Below are positions 1 to 11,861 of a stretch of DNA of 64,000 nt, one piece after another. Under the pieces are notes generated by a model that was not told where the DNA came from, did not search any database, and worked only from the letters and a program-made list of their open reading frames with translations. This DNA is from Austropuccinia psidii (lineage: Eukaryota; Basidiomycota; Pucciniomycetes; Pucciniales; Sphaerophragmiaceae), in NCBI GenBank assembly GCA_023105745.1, contig JALGQZ010000011.1, forward strand, positions 17,510,975 through 17,574,974. The letters are read 5' to 3'. The translations under genes were made by a program, and so were the position numbers. Position 1 is the stretch's first letter, and each line of letters begins with the position of its first letter.

Positions 1-159
1 AACCAAAAAATATTAAAATTAAATAGACAAGTATTCCATTAAAATATCAAATTTAACCAAAATTACTGACATTATTTTTCATATTATTTATTGAATAGGT
101 CTGATCTGAGACTGCTGAATTTTGTCTTCTGCAGTTGTAAAGCCATTTACTAATTTTAT

Positions 160-1540
160 TTTGGTTTGTGAGCTCCAAGGAAGATTTTGTTCAGTATTTT
201 AGGAGGGGCAGGCAATACACCCTTGCCACCCTTGGTTACAGGGGTTATTAGCAATTCAAAACTAGTTACCTGTGATTTCCCCCTCCAGGTACTGTTTCAT
301 TTTAATCCCACACAAGAGGAGTTCCCACATTAGCACTCTGTCTATGTATTTCACATGGTCTTCCCATTTTCTGAGTATATAATGACATCATCGATATATA
401 CTACCATACAGCCTTCCAATATTTCTTCTTGAAATATTGTGTCCATCATCCTTTGGAAGTGGGCTGGTGCATTCTTGATGCCAAATGGCATCCTGGTGTA
501 CTCGTATATGCCCATATGGCATATTATTCTGAGTAATTTCATGGAGTTTGTTTTAACTCCATTCTGGTGGAAGCCCTTCATACAATCCCTTTTGGTTATA
601 TATTTGGCTGTTGCCAGCTTATCCAAGGCATGAGGTATCCTGGCTATAGGGTACCTGTCTGCTTTTGTGTAGTTATTCTGAGCTCTGAAGTCTCCACACA
701 ATCTAGACTTGCCATCATGCCAGGTGATTAGGACAGGAGTGGTTATTTCCACTATTTCATTACGTCCAATCTTCCTGATGACATCCATGTCCAGGAGTTC
801 ATTGATATGTTTTTCAATTTCTTTCCTGGTTTCCAGACTTGCTGGATAAGGAGGTCTCCTAAGCATGGGTGGATAGGGTCTTTCCACATCCAGATATAGT
901 TCTATATCATGACCTTTCATCTTTCCCAGTGGTTCTTCACCAATGGCAAATGCTGGTCTGTTCTTCCTCAGCATCTTCAGTAAGCTTAGTTTTTGTTTAC
1001 TGGTGAGGGTAGTGCTAAACTGTCCCTCTCTGAATTCCTTCGGAAGTTCTTCTAGTGGGTCCTGAGAAGATATCTGGTATATATCAAGTGAAAATTTCTT
1101 TTCCTTGTTAGTACCAATGGTAATGTGCCTATCTTTACTAATGTAAATATCTATGCCATACATCCTCTGGTAGTCTGTTCCCAGTAAAAACCCTTAGATG
1201 TGGGCATCATCCAGCACTACAAACTTTGGGTTGAGTGTGATATGACCCTTCCTGTGGGTTATAATTATCTCTTTGATAATTGTCCCAATGGAATTCATCT
1301 TCCCTGATGTACTTTTAAAGTTCTTTGCCTCAGTGGGAAAGAGCTTTTTTCCCAGTTTGGGAAGTGGTTATGCAGATAATTTCTGGCCACTATGGAACAG
1401 TGTGCTCCACTATCAAAGATTGGTGGGTGCTGAGCATTGTCAATACATACAGTCATTTTTGTGGCTGTTCCATGTATATATGCCATTCCTTTCGTTGGTG
1501 TAACCAGGAATGTTTGTGCATCTTGTGTATGCTTGCACAA
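160..1540 (-). pseudogene. protease-reverse transcriptase part of pol, element A
   Basis: The protease frame (1,295-1,540) holds an intact FDSGAHC active-site motif. The reverse transcriptase frame (351-1,163) runs from the MYGID segment through the ERPYPP/RRPPYPAS linker and the [16 protein letters not shown] block to the catalytic YIDD at about 387-398. The two are separated by an in-frame stop just before MYGID and by a frame change. Beyond 351 the reading can be followed with another shift (HVKYIDRVL) and then a doubtful stretch to about 160. Replicative cDNA synthesis is the family role. This copy cannot make a full protein. Confidence 0.8.
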
Positions 1541-1543
1541 GTT

Positions 1544-3665
1544 TTAGTTGGCAGTGTCTTGTGGCATGCCTGCTTCCAACTGTATATCCTGAATTTCTAG
1601 TGGGGTTTCCTCTTGGTATTCCACTATAAATTCTTCTCTTGGGTCTTGGTCATCATCAGATGGTTCTCTGATGGCATCACCCATAGGGTCTGATTCAGAA
1701 TCCTCTGTTGGGGATTCCTCCTCTGGGACTTTCTCAATGGCATAGACTTTTTTCTTTGCCTTTGGACAGTTGTTGGAATAGTGGTCTGTTGAACCACAAT
1801 TGTGACAAAAATTCTTCTTCTTTGCCACTTCTGCCACTTTTTTTCTAGGTTTGTCTTTAAACTCTATCCTGAGAGGTTGTTTCTCTTTTAAACCACTGCT
1901 TCTATATGGGGTGAATTTCCCTATATTAGTCCTCTTCCTTATGTCTTGTAAGGTTTTGGCAATGTCATTTAGAGTGCAATTTTGGTTGCATCTGCATTTT
2001 ACTGCATGCTCTAGTTCTCCTGGCAGTTGTGTCAGAAGTTTGTTATTCCTCATTTGTATGTTCATCTGAGGATCAATGGCTTTAAGTCTTTTAGACTGTC
2101 TAAGACATCACTCATATGGATCTTTGTCCACTCAGTATTTGTCATTTTCAAATGACATGGTCTTTTGCCATATCCAAGTTCCATTACTGTACATTTGGAT
2201 GATTTGACTCTTCCACCATGGCCGGTTTCTTCTGCCATGGATGTCTTTCATTTCTGTGTACCATATACTAGCATGACCTTTAAATGCTGTATTTAGTCTA
2301 GCAGTAATCCCGTAATCTGGTATGCTTGGTAAATCAATGAAGAGTCCATCAATATAATCTATGAGTTCCATATGATCATATTCTCCTGATCCAGAGAATT
2401 TGGGCCAGCTTGAGGCCTCAGGAAGCTGTTTCAAGTCTTCCTTTTCTGAATAAGACATTCCATCCCCATCCTGGTATTGTGATGGGGATCTTGCCTTATT
2501 CATCAGCATGGAATCTGGTTTGATGTCATCTGGTTGATATGGATTATCCATAACTTGGCCTTGTGGTTGGGGCTTCAAGTTATGGTAGACTTTAAACAAT
2601 TTGTTCATGTCTTGATCCAGACAATCCCTGTCCCTTTTGCTGTGGTGTTGTTCTTCAAAGACTAGATTCAGTCTTTCATTAGTTTCTTCAGAGGCTTTGC
2701 TCAATTGAGCATGTTCTTCTTGAAGATTTTTAACTCTTTTTTCCTTGGAGGCTTGTAATTTTTCATCCTCTCATGGCTGGATTCAAGATCTGCAAACTGC
2801 TTTGCAGATTGCTCAGCATATTGGGAAATTTGTAACAACAGTGTATCACTGTTGATGTTACTCTCAGATGTGACAATGTTATGTTCAATCTGAGTGGGGG
2901 TAATGTTTCTATTACTAGGACTACTGATTCTAGAGTGGCTTACAACTACTTCTGGTTCTTGTGTACTCCTTTTAAAAAATCTAACAGCTTCTGGATCATA
3001 GGGTCTGACTCTTTCCTCCTCTGGTTGAAGGAGGCTTTGTTCTTGCCATTGTTTCCTTGTCTTCGCCTGGAAACTTCCTGGAATTGTCAATAATGGTGAC
3101 TCTTGTCCACTGATATGCTGGTTTCTTAATGGTGTGAAGCCACTGGAGAGCTGATTTGGCCTTCTCCTTGTGAGCCCGAAGGAATCCCCGTTGGGCCTTT
3201 CTGGGTTAACTGTTCTTCTATAGCTTGGATAGTGGCTTGATTCTCCCTTATCCTCTGTGCCTTTGCCTCCAGTAGTCTGACCTGCCTGGTAGCATTCCAG
3301 CCTTTGGTGATTATCATAAGGTCTTTGAAGTCTATCTCTTTGAGACAGCTCTTCTGGCAACTTGCTCCAAGTTCTTCCCAGTGAGATGCCAGGTTGAGCC
3401 TCTTGTTGTCCATGCTCCATTGAAACAAATCTTTGAGGAGTTGGTGGAGCTGAAGAACTTGTTCCATATCCTTCCAGTCCACTGCTTTGAGGTTCCTGTT
3501 GAATTGGGGTGTAATGGGAGGGTTGATATTATCTTCCTCATTGTTTTGCCATCCACCACTGTGTCCAAGGTGTCCTCTTCCAGGTCTTCTGGGTCTGGAA
3601 AAGCCTTCTCTGTCCTCTGGCTGGTTCCTTTGGAAGCCAAGGTCTCTGAGGTATACCAGTGACAT
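1544..3665 (-). pseudogene. gag of element A, several frames
   Basis: Three overlapping pieces. The upstream frame 3,126-3,665 is charged and ends in a predicted coil. A second frame 2,701-3,420 is displaced by -1 relative to it. The capsid-like part 2,132-2,704 carries the WPKFSGSGEYDHMELIDYIDG segment, shared in form with the gag proteins at 46.5-47.9 and 53-55.7 kb. The nucleocapsid part 1,544-2,065 has a zinc knuckle C-X2-C-X4-H-X4-C (residues 87-100 of that frame, near 1,764-1,807) followed by an acidic tail. Gag packages element RNA. The frame overlap at 3,126-3,420 mirrors the dual-frame arrangement of the other two families. Confidence 0.7.
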
Positions 3666-3666
3666 A

Positions 3667-3962
3667 TCAGTGTTTGCAAGCAGTCAAAAACTTTATGTTC
3701 TTAGGGTATTTACCTTTGACTGTGCCTTGTACAAATTTTTTGTCTGCTGATTTGGGCAATTTACCTTTAGAGGTTACAACTGGGTTAATTATAGTAATCT
3801 TCCCTGTACAAGTTGTTAAGGTTGGTTTACCTTGTATTGATGCAGAGTTTCGTGGTTTTCTACTTCTCTGGGTGGCTATTGGTGTCCACTTCTTTGCTGT
3901 AATCAGGCCTTCACTGTGCCTCTTTCCTTTGCCCTTGCTGCCCTCTGGTTCTGAGGATGTCA
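3667..3962 (-). pseudogene. leader frame upstream of gag, element A
   Basis: An open frame of about 98 codons, rich in Lys, Ser and Thr, with no ATG at its beginning. It opens just after an AG dinucleotide (3,963-3,964 on minus) followed by TGACATC, comparable to AG-TGTC at the same place in the elements at 46,354 and 55,925. The frame ends shortly before the ATG of the gag frame. A spliced or non-AUG-initiated leader peptide is one reading; chance openness is another. No family is recognised. Confidence 0.4.
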
Positions 3963-4577
3963 CTGGTGTGTTGGCCTGTGACTGGGTTTCAAGTGGGATA
4001 TAATTCTATTCCACTGAATCAAAGTAGGAAAGAGGGCTTATGTCAGTTAAGACTTCTTAAAATGCTGTTTGCACGTCTAAGAACAGCCTCTGGGCTTGTA
4101 TGTTACTACAATATGCCCTGTATAATGACAGTGCAATTGAATTATCACTTCCACGTCAGAATTACAGCTTTTGGTACCCTGTCACACGGTTTGTGTGCCA
4201 GTATCCCACAGATACACTTGTGGTTTTCAATTTTAATCTGTATAAGTGTAATTGAGTTAACAATACACCTAACCACGCCTCAACTGTTGGTTTGACAGTC
4301 AGAGGTGTCCTTATTTAATCAAAAAACAGGACTTATTAATGGCTTATGTGTTTTTATATATAAAACATGCCAAAAATAAAGGTCTTGTGGGTATAAGCCA
4401 TGTGACAGATACTCCTATAATATGAGTATGAAATGGTGCATAGACCAATTTAATAAAGAAAATATATAATATATATATATTAAGAAAAAATACGCCTAAA
4501 AATGTAAAACAAAATGTCAGAATCAAAGAAAAAAAGTGAAAAGACTTACTTTTAAGGTCCAAAAGAGGTTAAAAAAC

Positions 4578-4595
4578 ACGGCCAGGCCCCCAAAA
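4578..4595 (-). promoter_or_regulatory. primer-binding-site-like block of element A
   Basis: Directly inside the LTR end (...GACA) the minus strand reads TTTTGGGGGCCTGGCCGTG. Almost the same block follows the LTR in the elements at 45,815 and 56,150, which fits a conserved minus-strand primer site starting TGG. The matching tRNA was not identified. Confidence 0.6.
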
Positions 4596-6002
4596 TGTCA
4601 GGCTGAGTCTATGATAAAAGTGTTATAAATGTATTTACAGCTTTTAAATATGACTTTGACATGGTAAAAAGGATTTAAAAAGGATTATAAGAGCCTTCAA
4701 GATGGTTTAAGTGAATAATAAAAGGGCTTTACTATATCAAATATAGTGGTGGTGAGCGCTGTTGAAAGCCCTGGGTGCAGCTTTACCTGTTGGGTTACAA
4801 TAATTAAAATTATAATTATACCTTGCTATTACCCAAGAGTAAAACTGTTTTTGACAGTTTACTATGTAGGGTATTCAAGAGCAGGATGAGGAAACAATTC
4901 TGGCTGTGAAAAGCCTCCTTTTTATCCTGAAATGGGGTGAAAAGGGTGCTAGACCTTTCCACGTAGAGGAAGTGAAGGTTTTTCACCTTCCAGGATAGGC
5001 CTGTGGTTTGAAAACAGCCTGTATAGCCTGTATTGGCCTCAGATGGGGTTTTAAAACCACATCTGGGCAGATTTCACCAATATAGGGTGAAAACCTTCAT
5101 CTGGGGACCTCACAGCCTGATTCTGACGTGTATGACGCGTAGAATGCTGTACAGAAACTTTATGGGACCCCACTATTGACTGACATATGAGGTATTGAAG
5201 TAAAAACAAGCTCCTTTGTCTATTTGACAGCTCATATTCATGGTATGGGATATTATCACATGGTAAAGCTGTATTGGTCAGAATATGGGATTTTGACCTT
5301 CAAATAGCTATAGCTTTGTCCGTTTTTGAGATATCAACCTCAAAGCTGAACCAATATGTAGCCCTGTATGTGCTCTACACAATGGTACCTTATTCTATAT
5401 GGCGGAGTTATGCCATGTACAAGAGTTTTCTACATATGTGTGGTTTAGGCAAAAAGCTGTATTGAGCTTGTTTGCCCCATACCTTCTGCTTTAGTTGAGA
5501 TATGGGTAAATGGATGACCCCATCAGATAGCCCTTATTGTGCCCTTTTCAAAAAGACCCCACTTTAAGTATCTCACACTAAAACTGTAGAAGTCAGATGA
5601 GAGGTGAATGTTTTGTTTGCCCTTATTTGGCCTGAAATTGACCATAATTCCAGTAATATTGGTGCTAGCTCAGTTTGGCTGGTACCATTGGATAGCCCTG
5701 GCTTGGAGCCTCATTTGGAATACCCATTTGATGGGGTTAAGCCTCTTCTTCTGGAATTTAGATGAGAGGTGAAAATTAAGGTTTATGCTCAGCAACAACT
5801 TTGAGCAGGAATAACTTTGTTATTCTTTGTCCTATGGTTATGGGACTTATATTTTCAGAAAGAAGTGAGTTTCCTCTTTTGTTTGATACCTTTTGAGCTA
5901 ATTTGGCTCAGATCCAGGTTTTGGTGGTATCTTGGCTATACCATTGATTTATGGTATTTTGGCTGTCATGCTTGTGCTCTGGTTTTGAGTCACAGGCTGA
6001 CA
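4596..6002 (-). repeat. 5' LTR of element A (family A/B)
   Basis: This 1,407-bp LTR on the minus strand begins TGTCAGCCTGTGACTC and ends AGCCTGACA. It is clearly similar along its length to the plus-oriented LTR at 9,607-11,051, including the conserved stretch around GACAAAGAATAACAAAGTTA. The base outside its 5' end is pol sequence of element B, with AAACA as the candidate target duplication; the partner copy is outside the window. Short frames inside (for example 5,274-5,465) have no recognisable product. Confidence 0.85.
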
Positions 6003-6007
6003 AAACA

Positions 6008-6931
6008 CTAATTCAGAAGGAACAGAAACTCCCATACTGGGAATAAGTTCCTCAGAACTGCACAATGATTTTTTTTAGTGCCGTACTAAAATCTTATGCC
6101 AAACACAAACAGTGTGGCATATTACTACAGCTCCTTCAACAAAAGTACAGAAGTCCAGAACTGGAATCCCAGCTGGAAGAACCCTGGTTGAGGGCCTATA
6201 AGGATAACAAGTTCTTCCTAATAGATGGCCTGCTCTACCACAGAGAAAAGCACACAAGTGCACTCACAGTCATAGACAGAGACAACATCTCTCTGATCCT
6301 GCAGGAATGCTATGACTGCCCCTATATGGGACACATGAGTGAAGACAGGACCAAAGAGAGGGTAGCAAGCACAGCTTGGTGGCCCAAGTGGGAACAATAG
6401 TTGAGTGAATACATCAACACTTTTGAAATATACCAGAAGGAAAATAGGAAACATGGGAAGAAGTATGGATTACTTCAACATATAGAAGAACCCAAACACC
6501 CATGGGAAACCATCAACATGGACTGGGTTACAGGACTTGTCCCAGGAGGAAAAGAAAACTACAATGCCTGTTTAATCATAGTTGACAGATTCAGCAATAT
6601 TATGAGATTTCTGCCATGCCATAAAGAGGAAAGAGCCATGGATACTGCTCTGTTATTCTGGAATAACATCATAACTACCTGTGGAGTCCCTAAAATCATC
6701 ATTAGTGATAGGGACCCAAAGTTAACATCTGAAATTTAGACCAACTTGTATGACATGGTTGGCACCAAGCTTGCATTTTCCACAGCTTAACATCCACAAA
6801 CAGATGGACTTCTGAAAGGATGATCCAGACAATGGAGGACATCCTTATAAGATTCTGTGCCTATGGCATGGAATACAAGTACCATGAAGGATACACCCAT
6901 GACTTGGTTGCCCTTCTACCAGCAGTCCAAC
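6008..6931 (+). pseudogene. integrase, first part, element B
   Basis: Frames 6,065-6,400 and 6,401-6,739 are joined by a TAG stop at 6,398-6,400. The first resembles the pre-integrase segment (LIDGLLYHREKHT, ECYD...GHMSEDRTKERV, WWPKW), where the HHCC zinc-finger cysteines have decayed. The second carries the catalytic core with NMDWVTG, VDRFSN and the SDRDPKLTS block with the second Asp. A TAG replaces the Trp after TSEI, and further stops follow until the coding sequence is cut at 6,931 inside the block that reads CTLIPALELAY in relatives. Confidence 0.8.
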
Positions 6932-8896
6932 TGTGAACCTTTGAGATATGACCACATACCCAAAAAGGTCACTAGAAATATTCAGAATATTTATACCTTT
7001 AGAACAATTATCTTAAAATTGCAAAAACTGCCATAAATAGGCATAAACATGGAATTACCTTAGAAACCAATGAATAAGCATGCCAAATGAATCAATCCAT
7101 TGAATTTCCCATGGTAAAATTCACATATACCATTTATATGGCATATCTGTAAAGTCAATACTTAACGAGTTATAAGTAACAATACCTTATAAAAGACATA
7201 AATCATTGATTATTTCAGAAACCAATGAGACAACATGTGAAATGAATTTTACTGTTGGATTTTCCATAAGGATTCACACTTAAAACAATTAAGAAATAAT
7301 CTCCAAACTCAATACTTAATGAATTAAGTTGAATATATGCACTTTTTTGGTCAAGGCATATATTCAAGGATTCTACCTAATATCTTTTGAGATATACAAG
7401 ATAGAGTGACAAACCAAAAATAAAGTCATCACGTAATTACTGTAGGAACACAGATATGAAATTTATTTTACAAGCTATAAACAAGGTTAAAACTTGTAAG
7501 GAATTATTGATTAAAATCAATAGAGCTGTTGACCACTTTGTTGTGAAAGTAGTCCAAACTTAAAAAGAATTCTACAGTTGGATTTTACTAGTTCATTCGT
7601 AAATAATGATGTAATTTTTATTATAAAATTCAGGGTATGACCCCTTGAAATCATGGTTTGAAGTTTAAAATATTAAATTTTGACAGAAAAGATGAGTTAC
7701 AAGAAAAATCATCAAAAATAGAGTTTTGATGATGTAATAAAATTCTCTTTGCAGTATAATAAGGTTATTCCAAGCTACCAGAATTCACTCTCTGAATTTC
7801 TGTAGTGTGTAAAACCTGGAAGTTATCAAGGATCAAAGTTTGAGCTTAATTTGATCATTTATTATCACTCACTGCAACTTTAAGTTTATTTTAACAGTGA
7901 TATGAGTGATAAAATTGGTGAATACTATTAGTTTATGATGAAAGCTAATAAAATCCACAAAATTTGGGGTTCTGTCAAGCCTCTGACGTCATCAAACTTA
8001 GAGTTATAGTGATAACTCTAAATAATGGCGTAATGATGAGATAAGATGGATTGATCATGATGTAATCATCACCAAACCTTAAACTATTGATCAATTCCAG
8101 TGGATATAATCAGTATACGTCTTTTAGAAGCCTTTTGGACTCTAGGAGGAAGTAATTTAATATAAATAGAGCTCTTTTTACTCTATTTCCCCCTCAGACA
8201 CTTACAAAACACTAAATAATCAAATCAAAAGGTAATTTCTTTATTCTTTATATATAAAACTTTTATATCATTAAATACCAAGAATAAATCTTATTATAAT
8301 CATCATCTTTGACGTGATTACTCCCATTATTTAACTGGTTTTTTTAAAATTCTCTTAAAACCTCAATTCCATGTAAAATTGAGATAAATTGTAATTTCTC
8401 TTAGCTCTTATTGTAAATCCAATTTAAATAAGTTGTATTGATATTCTTTGGCATAAAATTATTCAAAATCCTGATATTGAGTATAAAACGTAGGTTATTT
8501 CTTCTTATTATAATAATTTTCTCTCTATTATTACTTTAAATAACTCTATAATTAATGTAAATAGTATTTATATCAATCTATAACTTTAATATTAGTAATA
8601 TTACTGTTATTAATTGTTTTTGATTAATAAAAAACAATTTTTTACGCCTTTTTTATTTTTTGGTAACAATAATAAAGTGTTTTTAAACATATGAATCATT
8701 TTATATTAATATATTTATTTATTATATTTTTTTTTATAATATAAATTATATAATTATACTTATTTAATAATATAATTATTTTTATGCCATGATTATAATT
8801 ATTTTTATCTTATTCTTTTTATTCATAGGGACATTAAAAGTACAATAAGTAAAATATAAATAATTTTTACTTATTGTTTCATAGTCAAACCTTACA
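6932..8896 (+). repeat. solo LTR (family 3) inserted in element B integrase
   Basis: A 1,965-bp LTR starting TGTGAACCTTTGAGATATG and ending CATAGTCAAACCTTACA. It is flanked by perfect 5-bp target duplications CCAAC at 6,927-6,931 and 8,897-8,901. No internal retrotransposon sequence remains, so it is a solo LTR left by LTR-LTR recombination. Its last 1 kb occurs in reverse orientation at 42,251-43,201. Its termini resemble those of the family 2 LTR (43,202-45,814), so the two families are related. A TATAAATAG box-like motif lies near 8,160, before a pyrimidine-rich stretch, and could be its promoter. Confidence 0.92.
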
Positions 8897-9586
8897 CCAA
8901 CTGGCTTATAATACAAGTCAGCAATCTACCACAGGAAAACACCTGCACTCGTAGAAAAAGGGTGGAACCCTTTGTTACCTGTGGATCACTTGAAGAAAAA
9001 CCTTCTAACCATCCACCCCACAGCCAAAGAGCTTTATGACATGTGGAAGAAGTCCTGTGACACAGCTGCCAGATGCATAGCTAAGGCCAAAGAATATAAC
9101 AAGCAGAGGTGGGACAAGACACACATGGAACCTTACTTTCCCAAAGGGGACCAGGTGTAAGTGTCTACACTAAGCTTTAGTAATCTTAAAGGACCAAACA
9201 AAATGAGAGACTCATTTGTAGGACCCTTCACTATCATTAACTTGATAGGGAAAAATGTAGTGGAAGTCAAACTCACAGAGGAATTTTCCAGGAAAACCCA
9301 GTCTTTACAGTGAGCTTAGTCAAGCCATACTTCCAGACAGAGGAGGATAAATTCCCCTCCAGGAGGAAACACCACCTCACCACAAATAGTGGAGGAATAA
9401 GACTCCCCTGGACCTTTGAATAAGGTTATCAAGGCCAGGAAGATCAGAGACAATAATTAGTCAGATTCAAAAACCAAACAGCTGATAAAGACAGATGGTG
9501 GGCAGCAGATGCCATACCAGATGGGAACCTTCATTTGAGGAGATTCAGAGCCTCTAAGAGGACTGAAAAGTCTCATAAATGATGAG
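8897..9586 (+). pseudogene. integrase C-terminal part and chromodomain-like tail, element B
   Basis: Coding homology resumes directly after the solo LTR: LAYNTSQQSTTGK, then the EKGWNP and LLTIHPTAKELYD segments, the GPNKMRDSFVGPF block typical of gypsy integrase C-termini, and a degenerate chromodomain-like region just before the polypurine tract. Premature stops (for example after FPKGDQV near 9,160) and frame changes are present. In intact relatives the chromodomain is thought to steer integration toward modified chromatin. Confidence 0.75.
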
Positions 9587-9587
9587 C

Positions 9588-9606
9588 CTTTTTTAGAGGG
9601 AGGGTA
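9588..9606 (+). promoter_or_regulatory. polypurine tract of element B
   Basis: TTTTTTAGAGGGAGGGTA lies immediately before the LTR start TGTCAGCC. This is the expected place and composition of the plus-strand primer for reverse transcription. Confidence 0.75.
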
Positions 9607-11051
9607 TGTCAGCCTGTGACTCCAAACCAGAGCACAAGCATGACAGCCAGATACCAGAACTCAATGGTATAGCTAAGATACCACCAAAACATGGAGATGA
9701 GCCAAATAAGCTCAAAAGGTATCAAACGAAAGGGGAAACTTACTCCTTTCCAAATATACAAGTCCCATCACCATAGGACAAAGAATAACAAAGTTATTCC
9801 TGCTCAAAGTTGTTGCTGAGCATAAACCTTAATTTTCACCTCTCATCTGAAATACAGATTAAGAGGCTCAAACCCATCAAATGGGTATTAATGGGTATTC
9901 AAAATGAAGCTCTAAGTCAGGGCTATCCAATGGTACCAGTCAAACTGAGCTAGCACCAGTATTACTGAAGTTATGGCCAGATTCAAGCCAAATAAGGGTG
10001 AACAAAACATTCACCTCTCATCTAGCTTCTACAGTTTTAGTGTGAGATACTTCAAGTGGGGTCCTTTTGGAAAGAGAAAAATCAGGGCCATCTGATTGTG
10101 TCATACATTTCCCCATATCTTAGCTAGAACAAAAGTTATAGCGCAAACAAGCCCAATACAGCTTTTGCCTAAACCACTCATATGTACAAAAATCTTGTAC
10201 ATGGCATAACTTTGCCATATTTAATGATAACTGTATCAAATGAGGTACCATTGTGTAGAGCACATACAGGGCTATACACTGAACCAATTTTGAGGTGGAT
10301 ATCTCAAAAGCTGACAAGTCATGGCAGTTTTAAGGTCAAAATCCCACAGTTTGGCTAATACAGCCTTACCATGGGATAATATCCCATAGCCATGATTATG
10401 AGGTGTCAAGCTGACAAAGAAGCCTGCTTATAATTTAAAGCCTCATATTTCATTCAATACTGGGGTCCCATACAGGTTTTGTACAGTATTCTACGTGTCA
10501 TACACCTCAGAATCAAGCTGTGTGGTCCCCAGATGAAAGTTTTCACCCTGTATTGGTGAAAACTGCCCAGATGTCTTTTCAAAACCACATCTGAGCCCAA
10601 TACAGGCTATCGAGGCCTATTGCAAACCACAAGCCTTTCTTAGAGAGTGAAGAATCTTCACTTCCTCTACATGGAAAGGTCTAGCAGCCTTTTCACCCCA
10701 TTTCAGGATAAAAAGGGGCCTTTTCACAGCCAGAAAAGGTTTCCTCATCCTGCTCTTGAATTCCTACCTAGTAAAACTGTCAAAAACAGTTATACTCTTG
10801 GGAAATAATCAGGTATAATTATAATTTCAATTATTTTAGTCTTTATTATTGTAACCCAACAGGTAAAGCTGCACCCAGGGCTTTCAACAGCGCTCACCAC
10901 CACTATTACTCAATAGTAAAGCCCTTAATACTCTTATTTAAACCTTTTATATCATCAGTAAATCATTTATTATCATTTCTTACTGTGTCACAGTCACAGT
11001 TAGAGCTTGTAAATAGTTATTAACAAGCTTCATCATAGACTCAGCCTGACA
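9607..11051 (+). repeat. 3' LTR of element B (family A/B)
   Basis: A 1,445-bp LTR, TGTCAGCCTGTGACTCC to ACTCAGCCTGACA, the plus-oriented counterpart of 4,596-6,002. The two copies differ at many sites, so they come from different, old insertions and are not one recent LTR pair. The right flank begins AAGCT. Confidence 0.88.
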
Positions 11052-11099
11052 AAGCTTGTATAGAATATTACTATCACCTCATCATAGGCTCAGCATGAC
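11052..11099 (+). repeat. second LTR terminus next to the element B LTR
   Basis: The last bases of the LTR (CATCATAGACTCAGCCTGACA) recur 48 bp downstream as CATCATAGGCTCAGCATGACA ending at 11,099. This looks like the remaining end of another LTR of the same family at the same site, or a local duplication. Confidence 0.55.
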
Positions 11100-11390
11100 A
11101 AAATCTCTACCTGTTCATTTGCATCTGGCCATGTAAGATATCTTTGTTTTAAATTTGGAAATGCTGATACAATACATTTTGTATAAAATATCACAGTTGG
11201 TTGGCCCATTGTAAAAGTTGATCTAATACAACTGACAGAAGATCCTGTTCCATTACTACCTAGGTGGCACAGTGCTACAGACAATTGTATTTTGATATCA
11301 TGCTGCTTAAACTTAGCATTATTCTTGAATACTTCATCATGGCTTATATGATTCACCAGATGTTGAAAGCTAGAATATCACATTCAGCAA
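11100..11390 (-). pseudogene. PIF/Harbinger-like transposase fragment
   Basis: Minus-strand frame 11,090-11,356, extendable to about 11,385, reads FQHLVNHISHDEVF, then IQLSVALCHLGSNGTGSSV, then TMGQPTVIFYTKCIVSAF and YLTWPDANEQVEI. This is the helical region N-terminal to the DDE core of Harbinger/DDE_4 transposases, with the usual L-x-V-A-L-x-x-x-G and Y-L-x-W-P motifs. The catalytic DDE part is missing, and its right-hand border is the LTR remnant at 11,099. Such transposases excise and insert DNA transposons. This piece is inactive. The family call rests on remembered motifs. Confidence 0.65.
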
Positions 11391-11861
11391 AACTGTCCAA
11401 ATTGCTCAAATGGTAAGCTTCCCAGCTCACATGCTTGTTAAATATATGGGGGGTTTAAACTTGACATTGCTTCAGATATTTCATTTCAAATGTATCCTTC
11501 ATTTTATTAATCATTCTCACCTTCCATGGCATATGCGTAATGTGCTGTGTTTAAATCATGATTAATTTTTCTTCACTGTAAGCTCTTTGGCATTATAAAA
11601 GCATTAATTTGGTAGGCTTAAAAATATTTCAAGATGAGTTAGTGTTTAATTTTTTTGGTAAAGATTAAATTTGGTATTACAAGATCAAGTTTTGGGGGAT
11701 TTAAAACACCACAGCTTTTGAGGTGTGATTTTGTTGAAATTCCAAAAATTAATTGTGTCATTTAGGTCAAAAAAAGGTGGGTGATTTTGTGCATGGTATA
11801 TAGTAGCTTTTAGGGGGGGCTATTTGTGTCAATTAAAAAATTATAGTAAACAGCTGTGAGC

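Larger units (their letters stand above)
1..6002 (-). mobile_element. Ty3/gypsy element A, decayed, runs off the left edge
   Basis: Read on the minus strand this is a chromovirus-like LTR retrotransposon: LTR (4,596-6,002), primer-binding-site-like block (4,578-4,595), leader frame, gag with a CCHC knuckle, aspartic protease and reverse transcriptase. Order and motifs match the better preserved element at 47,889-57,981. The copy is broken by stops and frameshifts. Reverse transcriptase homology fades between about 300 and 160 and nothing after it is certain, so the 3' half and 3' LTR would lie left of the window. The outer LTR edge abuts internal pol sequence of a plus-strand relative starting at about 6,008, so element A probably inserted into that relative. 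An inversion within one element is the alternative. Confidence 0.85.
6008..9606 (+). mobile_element. Ty3/gypsy element B, internal 3' half, split by a solo LTR
   Basis: Plus-strand internal sequence begins abruptly at the edge of the element A LTR, within the spacer between RNase H and integrase. It continues through integrase to a chromodomain-like end, a polypurine tract and the 3' LTR at 9,607. A 1,965-bp LTR inserted at 6,932 splits it. The upstream half (5' LTR, gag, RT) is not in the window, and would lie left of position 1 if element A inserted into B. Confidence 0.8.
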
